Shown one piece after another: positions 7,387 to 14,651 of a stretch of DNA of 64,000 bases. A model generated the notes under the pieces. It did no database searches and had not been told where the DNA came from. It saw only the letters and a program-made list of their open reading frames with translations. Made by a program: the position numbers and the translations under genes. The number at the start of each line of letters is the position of its first letter. Position 1 is the stretch's first letter. The DNA is from SIG603 sp963589785 (lineage in GTDB: Bacteria; Bacillota; Clostridia; Oscillospirales; Acutalibacteraceae). The stretch is taken from positions 86,157 through 150,156 of the forward strand of contig CAVAMJ010000004.1 in assembly GCA_963589785.1 (NCBI GenBank), written 5' to 3'.

Positions 7387-9285
7387 ATGAAAAACTGGCG
7401 TAAGATTTTAGCAGTGGTTTTGACACTCGCTATGGCAGTTTCAATGGTAGCGTGCGGTTCGGGCAGCTCTTCCGGTACAGCTGAGACAAGCGATGAGTCG
7501 GTCGATTCATCAGCTTCGGACGAGACTGAAGTAACAGAAGAGGCGTCTTCAGCGGATACAGCTGCAAAAAGCGATGACAGCAGCGAAGAGACACCGAGAA
7601 ACGAGACGGTTTATATCGGCGGACTTCAGTGGGGTACTGCCAACGATATTAACCCTTACTCATCTAACTCAAACAATTACTTAAACAGTCAGGGCGACTC
7701 AGCCCGTGAGCTCGTTTATGAGACACTCTATATGTACAACATGCTCGACGGTTCAGTCGTACCGCTTCTCGCAGACGGCGACTGGGTTATGAGTGATGAC
7801 CAGAAGACAATCACAGTCAAGATTAATCAGGCTGCTCATTGGTCGGACGGCACTCCTTTAACAGCTAACGATGTTGTTGCTACATTCAATGCTCACATTA
7901 AGTACAATTCAGCTGCAGGCGCAGATATGGCTCTTTATATCGCTTCCTGCGAGGCTATCGATGATTACACGGTAGTTTACACGGCTAACGAAGAGAACTT
8001 CAATCCTCTTAAGCTTCAGGAGTATATGCCTAAGCTTTATGTTTGCCAGGCAGCTTACATCGAGAAGATGGAAGAAGAGTGCGGCGGCGATTCCGAGAAG
8101 TTCAAGACAGCAACATGGTGGGATGCACCTCATTCAGGTCCTTACACTCTCACAATTCATAACGACCAGAAGATAATCATTAAGAGAGATGATAACTACT
8201 GGGGACAGGACGAGTCCATGTGGGGACAGCTTCCGGTACCTAAGTATATAGGCCACAATATTTTCTCCGGAAACGATACAATGGCTATCGCATTCGAGAA
8301 CGGTGAAATCGATATGAACCAGCAGTTCGTTGCCAATATTTGGACATACTGGGAAGATAAGGGTCTCGATATTTCCACATATATCGATGAGCCGCCTTAC
8401 TTCATCGATGCATCAATGCCGACACTTTGGTACAACTGCGAGACAGAGGGTCTTGATCAGACAGCAGTAAGAAAAGCTATCGCAATGGCAGTTGATTATG
8501 ACCAGATTATCTCCTCGGCAATTTCAGGTTATTCCTACACATTCGCAGAGGTTCCGCGTTCACTTTTCAACCCGACAGACGCTGAGCAGGAGTGGTATGC
8601 AAAATGTGACGAGGACGGTGCACTCTCCGATCTCAACTTCGCCGGTAAGGATGTAGACGGTGCAAACGCTCTCCTCGATGAAGCCGGCATTAAGGATACA
8701 GACGGCGACGGTTACAGAGAGTACAACGGCAAGAAGCTTGAGTTTAAGGTTGAGAGCCCGTCAGGCTGGTCAGACTGGAACGCAGCTTGCGAAATCGTTG
8801 CAGCAGCAGGACAGAACATCGGCATCGACCTCACAACCTACTTCCCTGAAACATCTGTTTGGTCTGAGGACGCACAGACAGGTAACTACGATATGTTCAT
8901 GTACACAATGACAGGTGCCGCAATAGACGCTATGTGGCTTCGTGCTTACCAGACAATGTGGGGCTTCGGCGGTGAGATTCCTGATAGAATCACATACGGT
9001 TACTCAAGATGGTACAACGAGAGAGCAGACGAGATCCTCTCTACTATCCCTGTAACAACAGATGAGGACGAGCTTGTAGCTCTTTACAAGGAGCTCAATG
9101 AGATTTACCTCGAAGAGGTTCCTTCATTCGCTCTCATGTACAGACCGGTCTACTTCCACGAGACAAACGAGTCTGTATGGACAGGTTGGCCGGAGCAGGG
9201 CGATGACAGCAACATTCCTCCGACAGTCGCTATGGACGGTTACGGAATTGCAGCTCTCTATAACATCACTCTTGTAGATGAATAA
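7387..9285 (+). CDS. Peptide ABC transporter substrate-binding lipoprotein, paralogue 1
   Basis: A 632-residue family-5 solute-binding protein (SBP_bac_5, Opp/Dpp type). Residues 1-22 are a lipoprotein signal peptide with lipobox SMVAC; Cys23 would be lipidated. A Ser/Thr/Glu-rich linker (about 24-70) precedes the binding domain, which begins at TPRNETVYIGG. The family motif AAHWSDGTPLTANDVVATF and the C-terminal ALMYRPVYFHE are clear. Trp and Tyr are abundant in the binding domain. It is the first of four tandem paralogues that presumably feed the downstream permease operon. GGGAGG precedes the ATG. The peptide ligand cannot be inferred. Confidence 0.92.
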   Translation: MKNWRKILAVVLTLAMAVSMVACGSGSSSGTAETSDESVDSSASDETEVTEEASSADTAAKSDDSSEETPRNETVYIGGLQWGTANDINPYSSNSNNYLNSQGDSARELVYETLYMYNMLDGSVVPLLADGDWVMSDDQKTITVKINQAAHWSDGTPLTANDVVATFNAHIKYNSAAGADMALYIASCEAIDDYTVVYTANEENFNPLKLQEYMPKLYVCQAAYIEKMEEECGGDSEKFKTATWWDAPHSGPYTLTIHNDQKIIIKRDDNYWGQDESMWGQLPVPKYIGHNIFSGNDTMAIAFENGEIDMNQQFVANIWTYWEDKGLDISTYIDEPPYFIDASMPTLWYNCETEGLDQTAVRKAIAMAVDYDQIISSAISGYSYTFAEVPRSLFNPTDAEQEWYAKCDEDGALSDLNFAGKDVDGANALLDEAGIKDTDGDGYREYNGKKLEFKVESPSGWSDWNAACEIVAAAGQNIGIDLTTYFPETSVWSEDAQTGNYDMFMYTMTGAAIDAMWLRAYQTMWGFGGEIPDRITYGYSRWYNERADEILSTIPVTTDEDELVALYKELNEIYLEEVPSFALMYRPVYFHETNESVWTGWPEQGDDSNIPPTVAMDGYGIAALYNITLVDE

Positions 9286-9398
9286 TTTAAGTGATTAAAA
9301 ATAAATTTAACTTAATTTAAATAATCGCTTAAAGCAAAAACAAGCTTAATCAAGATAAGCATAAGAAATATTAAATCAGTTTAAACCTTATAACCTTG

Positions 9399-9438
9399 GC
9401 CCCTCGGTATAGCACAAGTACCGGGGGGGCGTTTTTTT
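9399..9438 (+). terminator. Terminator of binding protein 1 with TAGCACAAG loop
   Basis: A GC-rich stem (from 9399 to 9430, with a bulge) encloses the 9-base loop TAGCACAAG (9410-9418) and is followed by seven T. The same loop occurs in the next gene's terminator. Its GCACAA core is complementary to the leader-loop motif TTGTGC. Confidence 0.85.
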
Positions 9439-9821
9439 GTTTTTTAAAAGAACCCCTTTTAAAAATTTAAATTTATTTATACCAAAAACTCCCAATATAA
9501 TACGGCACTTTATTTTGTTTGGTTATTTAAACAAAATTTCTTTTTTTGAAAAATATTATAAATATTGTAAAATTTTGTTTTGCACCGTTCGAGGGGGAGT
9601 TTTGTCTATAAATTCAAATAAATTTATGTGACTGATTTGATTTAATCGTTCGATTGTATATCGTTTTAATAAATTTCACACAAGATAATATTTGCTTTGA
9701 GGCAATAACCGTTAAAATGACCGAAATTCATAATTTATTTTTTGTTTTAGAAAAATAATTAAGTTTAATTTTTGATTTGTGCAACATCAATATAATTAAA
9801 ACTCAAACAATATAAATTCTG
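9439..9821 (+). other. AT-rich intergenic region, no gene recognised
   Basis: About 380 bases of very AT-rich sequence between the terminator of paralogue 1 and the promoter of paralogue 2. A 64-codon open frame at 9437-9631 starts in the terminator tail, lacks a ribosome-binding site and has low-complexity composition, so I do not call it. Confidence 0.5.
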
Positions 9822-9850
9822 TTGACTTTTCCTATTAATAAAAGTAAGAT
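9822..9850 (+). promoter_or_regulatory. Promoter of binding protein 2
   Basis: TTGACT (9822-9827), 17-base spacer, TAAGAT (9845-9850). Confidence 0.7.
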
Positions 9851-9865
9851 ATGGTTACGCTTAAA

Positions 9866-9884
9866 GCCCAAGATTGTGCGGGGT
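9866..9884 (+). promoter_or_regulatory. Leader hairpin with TTGTGC loop (binding protein 2)
   Basis: A short stem GCCC (9866-9869) with GGGT (9881-9884) presents TTGTGC (9874-9879) in its loop. This is complementary to GCACAA in the gene's own terminator loop (11940-11945). The stem is weaker than in the other copies. Confidence 0.45.
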
Positions 9885-9928
9885 GATAGGCGGTACAAGG
9901 TTATAAGGTTTAACGGGAGGATTTTTCA

Positions 9929-11851
9929 ATGAAAAACTGGCGTAAAGTTTTAGCAGTGGTTTTGACACTTGCTATGGCAGTTTCAATGGTCGCTTGCGGA
10001 TCAAGCGGCAGCTCTTCCTCATCAGAAGCTTCTTCGGAAGCATCGACAGAGTCTTCCGCAGCGGAAGAATCAACAGAGGCAGAATCAAGTGAGGAGTCTA
10101 CAGAAGCAGAGTCTTCTGCAGCTGAGACAGAGACAACAGAGACAGACGCAGACACAACTCCGAGAAACGAAACAGTTTACTTCGGCGGACAGCAGTGGGG
10201 TACTGCTAACGACATCAACCCTTACTCTTCCAACTCAAACTGCTTCCCGATGTCACAGGCTGACTCGGCTCGTGAGATTGTTTACGAGACACTCTATATG
10301 TACAACATGCTCGACGGTTCAGTCGTACCGCTCCTTGCAGACGGCGACTGGGTTATGAGCGAAGACCAGAAGACAATCACAGTCAAAATTAATCAGGCTG
10401 CTCATTGGTCAGACGGTACTCCTTTAACAGCTAACGACGTTGTTGCTACATTCAACGCTCACATTAAGTATGAGTCCAACACAGGCGCAGACATGGGTCT
10501 TTACATCGCTTCCTGCGAGGCTACAGATGATTACACAGTAGTCTTCACAGCTAACGAAGAGAACTTCAACCCACTTAAGCTCCAGGAGTACATGCCGAAG
10601 CTCTTTATCGCACAGGCAGCTTACATCGAGAAGATGGAAGAAGAGTGCGGCGGCGATTCCGAGAAGTTTAAGAACGCTACATGGTGGGATGCACCTCATT
10701 CCGGTCCTTATGCACTCACAGTTCATAACGATCAGAAGCTCGTCTTCACAAGAGACGATAACTATTGGGGACAGGACGAGTCCATGTGGGGCAAGCTTCC
10801 TGCACCTAAGTATCTCGCTCACAACATCTATTCCGGAAACGATACAACAGCTATCGCATTCGAGAACGGTGAAATCGATATCGACCAGCAGTTCGTTGCT
10901 AACATCTGGACATACTGGGAGGACAAGGGCCTCGATATCTCCACTTACATTGACGATGCTCCTTACTATGTAAACGCATCAATGCCTACACTTTGGTTCA
11001 ACTGCCAGACAGAAGGCCTTGATCAGACAGCAGTCAGAAAAGCTATCGCAATGGCTACAGACTTCGATCAGATTATTTCTTCCGCTATGTCAGGTTATTC
11101 CTACACATTCGCAGAGGTTCCACATTCACTCTTCAACCCAACAGACGCTGAGCAGGAGTGGTTCAAGAAGTGCGACGAGGACGGAGCACTTTCAGCTACT
11201 AACTTCGCTGGTAAGGATGTAGAAGGTGCAAACGCTCTCCTCGACGAGGCCGGCATTAAGGATACAGACGGCGACGGTTACAGAGAGTACAACGGCCAGA
11301 AGCTCGCATTCACAGTTGAGTGCCCGACAGGTTGGTCAGACTGGAACGCATCTTGCGAAATCGTTGCAGCAGCAGGTCAGAACATCGGTATCGACCTCAC
11401 AACTTACTTCCCAGAAGCATCCGTTTGGACAGAAGACCTCCAGACAGGCGGATATGACCTCATCATGAACACAATGACCGGCGCAGGCATCGATGCTATG
11501 TGGCTTCGTGCTTACCAGACAATGTGGGGCTTCGGCGGCGAGATTCCTGAGAGAATCACATACGGTTACTCCAGATGGTACAACGAGAGAGCAGACGAGA
11601 TCCTCTCTACTATCCCTGTAACAACAGATGAGGACGAGCTTGTAGCTCTTTACAAGGAGCTCAATGAGATTTACCTCGAAGAGGTTCCTTCATTCGCTCT
11701 CATGTACAGACCGGTCTACTTCCACGAGACAAACGAGTCTGTATGGACAGGTTGGCCAGAGCAGGGCGACGGCAACAACATTCCTCCGACGGTTGCAACC
11801 GACGGTTACGGAATTGCCGCTCTCTACAACATCTATCTTGCTGACGAATAA
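9929..11851 (+). CDS. Peptide ABC transporter substrate-binding lipoprotein, paralogue 2
   Basis: A 640-residue paralogue of the preceding protein. The signal peptide is almost identical (MKNWRKVLAVVLTLAMAVSM, lipidated Cys23), followed by a Ser/Glu repeat linker (about residues 24-76) and the family-5 binding domain from TPRNETVYFGG. Bases 11573-11757 are identical to 9007-9191 of paralogue 1, including synonymous sites, which points to recent gene conversion or duplication. It has the same GGGAGGATTTTTCA segment before the ATG. Substrate unknown; the mature domains differ enough for a different ligand preference to be possible. Confidence 0.92.
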   Translation: MKNWRKVLAVVLTLAMAVSMVACGSSGSSSSSEASSEASTESSAAEESTEAESSEESTEAESSAAETETTETDADTTPRNETVYFGGQQWGTANDINPYSSNSNCFPMSQADSAREIVYETLYMYNMLDGSVVPLLADGDWVMSEDQKTITVKINQAAHWSDGTPLTANDVVATFNAHIKYESNTGADMGLYIASCEATDDYTVVFTANEENFNPLKLQEYMPKLFIAQAAYIEKMEEECGGDSEKFKNATWWDAPHSGPYALTVHNDQKLVFTRDDNYWGQDESMWGKLPAPKYLAHNIYSGNDTTAIAFENGEIDIDQQFVANIWTYWEDKGLDISTYIDDAPYYVNASMPTLWFNCQTEGLDQTAVRKAIAMATDFDQIISSAMSGYSYTFAEVPHSLFNPTDAEQEWFKKCDEDGALSATNFAGKDVEGANALLDEAGIKDTDGDGYREYNGQKLAFTVECPTGWSDWNASCEIVAAAGQNIGIDLTTYFPEASVWTEDLQTGGYDLIMNTMTGAGIDAMWLRAYQTMWGFGGEIPERITYGYSRWYNERADEILSTIPVTTDEDELVALYKELNEIYLEEVPSFALMYRPVYFHETNESVWTGWPEQGDGNNIPPTVATDGYGIAALYNIYLADE

Positions 11852-11925
11852 TTTCAGTCGATTTAAACACAAATCGGATTTTAATTCAGAACTAAGAAAA
11901 AAGAATTAAACCTTAATTAACTTCG

Positions 11926-11963
11926 ATCCCCTCGGCATAGCACAAGTGCTGAGGGGATATTCT
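11926..11963 (+). terminator. Terminator of binding protein 2 with TAGCACAAG loop
   Basis: A 12-bp stem (11926-11937 with 11947-11958, one G-T pair) encloses loop TAGCACAAG (11938-11946). The T tract after it is imperfect. Confidence 0.75.
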
Positions 11964-12094
11964 TTGCCTTTTTTAAAAAACAAAAAGTAACGATTTGTAA
12001 TAAGAATTTAGCGAATTTAACTGTTTTACTGCATTTTTTATCAATTTTTGGCTAAATTTGATTTATTTTTGTGAAAATTAAGTGAAATTTGTGT
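11964..12094 (+). other. Intergenic region upstream of binding protein 3
   Basis: AT-rich and non-coding. It holds the second copy of AATTTAGCGAATTTA (12005-12019), 90 bases upstream of the -35 box, matching the arrangement before paralogue 1. Confidence 0.4.
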
Positions 12095-12123
12095 TGACTT
12101 TATGAATAAGTGGGGCTATAATA
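12095..12123 (+). promoter_or_regulatory. Promoter of binding protein 3
   Basis: TTGACT (12095-12100), 17-base spacer, TATAAT (12118-12123). Confidence 0.8.
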
Positions 12124-12136
12124 AATCACGCATAAA

Positions 12137-12196
12137 GACCTTGGTTGTGCAAGGGTCTATATGTACACGTAAGAACCTAAATTGTGCGAGGTTCTG
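12137..12196 (+). promoter_or_regulatory. Two tandem leader hairpins with TTGTGC loops (binding protein 3)
   Basis: Hairpin 1 (12137-12159) pairs AGACC-TTG with CAA-GGTCT around one bulged G and carries TTGTGC at 12146-12151. Hairpin 2 pairs AGAACCT (12173-12179) perfectly with AGGTTCT (12190-12196) around a 10-base loop holding TTGTGC at 12183-12188. Both match GCACAA in this gene's terminator loop (14213-14218). The leader has therefore duplicated the element. Confidence 0.6.
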
Positions 12197-12233
12197 TATG
12201 TATAAGGTATTTTTATAGGAGGATTTCATCTAC

Positions 12234-14141
12234 ATGAAAAACTGGCGTAAAGTTTTAGCAGTGGTTTTAACACTTGCTATGGCAGTTTCAATGGTAGCTT
12301 GCGGATCAAGCAGCTCTTCTTCGAGCACAGCTGAGTCCAGCGCTGAGGCAGAGTCTTCAGAGGCAGCTACAACAGAGGAGTCAACAGAGGAAGCAGAGGC
12401 TACCGACGAGACTTCAACAACAGATACAGCAGCAGAGGATGTTGACACAACACCGAGAAACGAGACAGTTTACATCGGCGGTCAGCAGTGGGGCACACCT
12501 AACGATGCTAACCCATACTCTTCTAACTCCAACAACTACGTTCTCTCTCAGACAGACTCCGCTCGTGAGCTCGTTTATGAGACACTTTACATGTACAACA
12601 TGCTCGATAACACTTGTGTTCCGCTTCTTGCTGACGGCGCATGGGAGACAAGTGACGACCAGAAGTCAATCACAGTTCACCTGAACGAGGATGCTGCATG
12701 GTCCGACGGTACAGCTTTCACAGCTGATGATGTTGTTGCTACATTTGATGCTCACATCAAGTATGAGTCCAACACAGGCGTTGACATGGGTCTTTACATT
12801 TCTTCCGTAGAGGCTACAGACGAGCACACAGTTGTTTTCCACGCTAACGAGGAAAACTTCAACCCACTTAAGATGCAGGAGTACTTGCCAAAGCTCTACA
12901 TCTGCCAGAAGGCTTACATCGAGAAGATGGCTGAGGAGAACGCAGACTCCGAGTCCTTCAAGAACGCTACATGGTGGGATGCGCCACACACAGGTGCTTA
13001 TGGCTTCACAGTTTACAATGACCAGAAGATTCTTCTCACAAGAGATGACAACTATTGGGGCCAGGCAGAGTCTATGTGGGGTCAGCTCCCTGTTCCGAAG
13101 TATGTTTGCCACAACATCTACACAGGTAACGACACAACAGCTGTTGCTTTCGAGTCCGGCGAGATTGACGTAAGCCAGCAGTTCGTTTCCAACATCTGGA
13201 CATACTGGGAAGACAAGGGTCTCGATATTTCTACATATATCGACGAGGCTCCTTACTACATCGACGCTTCCATGCCTACACTCTGGTTCAACTGCCAGAA
13301 GGCAGGTCTTGATCAGACAGCAGTCAGAAAGGCTATCGCAATGGCTATCGACTACGATCAGATCATTTCCACAGCAGTTTCCGGTTATTCTTACACATTC
13401 ACAGAGATTCCTCACTCCCTCTTCAACCCAACAGACTCCGAGCAGGAGATGTTCAAGAAGTGTGACGAGGACGGTTCACTCACAGCTCTCAACTTTGCCG
13501 GCAAGGATTATGACGGTGCAAAGGCTCTCCTCGACGAGGCTGGCATCACAGATACAGACGGCGACGGCATCAGAGAGTACAACGGCGAGAAGCTCTCCTT
13601 CAAGGTAGAGTGCCCAACAGGTTGGTCTGACTGGAACGCATCTTGCGAGATCGTTGCAGCTGCAGGTACTGAGATTGGTATCGAGATCACAACTTACTTC
13701 CCTGAGACTTCTGTTTACACAGATGATATCCAGCTCGGCTCTTATGACATGACAATGGCTACTATGACAGGTGCTGCTGTTGATGCTATGTGGGCTCGTG
13801 CTTACCAGACAATGTACGGCTTCGGCGGCGAGATTCCTGAGAGAGTTTCCTTCGCTTACTCAAGATGGTACAACGAGAGAGCTGACGAGATCCTCGCAAC
13901 TATCCCGACAACAACAGATGAGGATGAGCTTGTAGCACTCTACAAGGAGCTCAACACAATCTACAACACAGAGGTTCCTTCTGTTGCTCTTATGTACAGA
14001 CCGGTTTACTTCCACCAGGTTAACGAGTCCGTATGGTCCGGTTGGCCGGAGCAGGGCGATGGCCTCAACATTCCTCCAACGGTTGCTACCGACGGTTACG
14101 GAATTGCTGCTCTCTACAACATCTATCTCGTAGAGGAATAA
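12234..14141 (+). CDS. Peptide ABC transporter substrate-binding lipoprotein, paralogue 3
   Basis: A 635-residue member of the same paralogous set, with the shared signal peptide and lipidated Cys23. A Ser/Thr/Glu linker runs to about residue 74, then the family-5 binding domain starts at TPRNETVYIGG. It differs from paralogues 1 and 2 in the first lobe, for example AAWSDGTAFTADDVVATF replaces the AHWSDGTPLTANDVV form. The ATG follows AGGAGG by 12 bases (ATTTCATCTACA). It probably shares the downstream Dpp-type translocator. Ligand unknown. Confidence 0.92.
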   Translation: MKNWRKVLAVVLTLAMAVSMVACGSSSSSSSTAESSAEAESSEAATTEESTEEAEATDETSTTDTAAEDVDTTPRNETVYIGGQQWGTPNDANPYSSNSNNYVLSQTDSARELVYETLYMYNMLDNTCVPLLADGAWETSDDQKSITVHLNEDAAWSDGTAFTADDVVATFDAHIKYESNTGVDMGLYISSVEATDEHTVVFHANEENFNPLKMQEYLPKLYICQKAYIEKMAEENADSESFKNATWWDAPHTGAYGFTVYNDQKILLTRDDNYWGQAESMWGQLPVPKYVCHNIYTGNDTTAVAFESGEIDVSQQFVSNIWTYWEDKGLDISTYIDEAPYYIDASMPTLWFNCQKAGLDQTAVRKAIAMAIDYDQIISTAVSGYSYTFTEIPHSLFNPTDSEQEMFKKCDEDGSLTALNFAGKDYDGAKALLDEAGITDTDGDGIREYNGEKLSFKVECPTGWSDWNASCEIVAAAGTEIGIEITTYFPETSVYTDDIQLGSYDMTMATMTGAAVDAMWARAYQTMYGFGGEIPERVSFAYSRWYNERADEILATIPTTTDEDELVALYKELNTIYNTEVPSVALMYRPVYFHQVNESVWSGWPEQGDGLNIPPTVATDGYGIAALYNIYLVEE

Positions 14142-14200
14142 TTCTAAATCTTTAGAATTTGCGGTATTGACATCGTTAAAAATCGATAATTGAATGAATT

Positions 14201-14235
14201 TCCCTCGGCAGAGCACAAATGCCGAGGGATTTTTA
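14201..14235 (+). terminator. Terminator of binding protein 3 with GAGCACAAA loop
   Basis: A perfect 10-bp stem (14201-14210 with 14220-14229) encloses GAGCACAAA (14211-14219), followed by TTTTTA. The loop keeps GCACAA while its edge bases differ from the first two terminators. Confidence 0.85.
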
Positions 14236-14563
14236 TACTTTTAACAGCATTTAACAAAAGACTGATTAAATCATAAAAACTTTTGTGCAAATCAGTAAAA
14301 TAATTACAATTGCGTAATAATATAATTACAGTCTTGTAATAAAATGTAATTAGATATAATTTATCGATACTGTGATTTATGGCAATAAAGGGAAAGCCGA
14401 ATTAATAATAAATATTATAAAAATATCAACTTCATAAAGTGAAAATTACTTCCCTGAAAATTGTATACAATATTACTTGAAAAGTAAAAATAACTAAGGT
14501 AATGCGATTTTCCATGTGCATTTTTAGGTTACAAATTGTAATAAATAGGTGCTTTTAGACCAT
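14236..14563 (+). other. AT-rich intergenic region upstream of binding protein 4
   Basis: About 330 bases without a recognisable gene. It is rich in TAATTA and GTAAT-type words. I see no convincing promoter before the one at 14564. Confidence 0.45.
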
Positions 14564-14592
14564 TTGCAAAAATCTAATCAGTGGTATATTAT
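14564..14592 (+). promoter_or_regulatory. Promoter of binding protein 4
   Basis: TTGCAA (14564-14569), 17-base spacer, TATTAT (14587-14592). Confidence 0.65.
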
Positions 14593-14606
14593 CTGTACAT
14601 AGGTGA

Positions 14607-14628
14607 GTAACCTTGTCGGATAGGTTAC
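14607..14628 (+). promoter_or_regulatory. Leader hairpin with TTGTCGGATA loop (binding protein 4)
   Basis: GTAACC (14607-14612) pairs perfectly with GGTTAC (14623-14628). The 10-base loop TTGTCGGATA (14613-14622) is the exact reverse complement of TATCCGACAA at 16639-16648, just before this gene's terminator. Confidence 0.7.
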
Positions 14629-14651
14629 AATGGTATAGGGAGGATTTTCAC

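Noticed and set aside
9437..9631. 64-codon frame after the first binding-protein gene
   Set aside because: It starts in a terminator T tract, is AT-driven low-complexity sequence and has no start signal.
10021..10150. Ser/Glu codon repeats as a possible CRISPR or minisatellite
   Set aside because: The repeats are short, irregular and in frame; they encode a flexible lipoprotein linker.
9910..10155. Minus-strand Ser/Asp-rich frame opposite the linker of binding protein 2, and similar frames opposite genes 3 and 4
   Set aside because: They mirror the Ser/Glu codon repeats of real lipoprotein linkers and have no ribosome-binding sites.
14613..14651. N-terminal extension of binding protein 4 from TTG 14613
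   Set aside because: It starts in the leader hairpin loop, lacks a Shine-Dalgarno and adds 13 residues before a signal peptide shared exactly with three paralogues.
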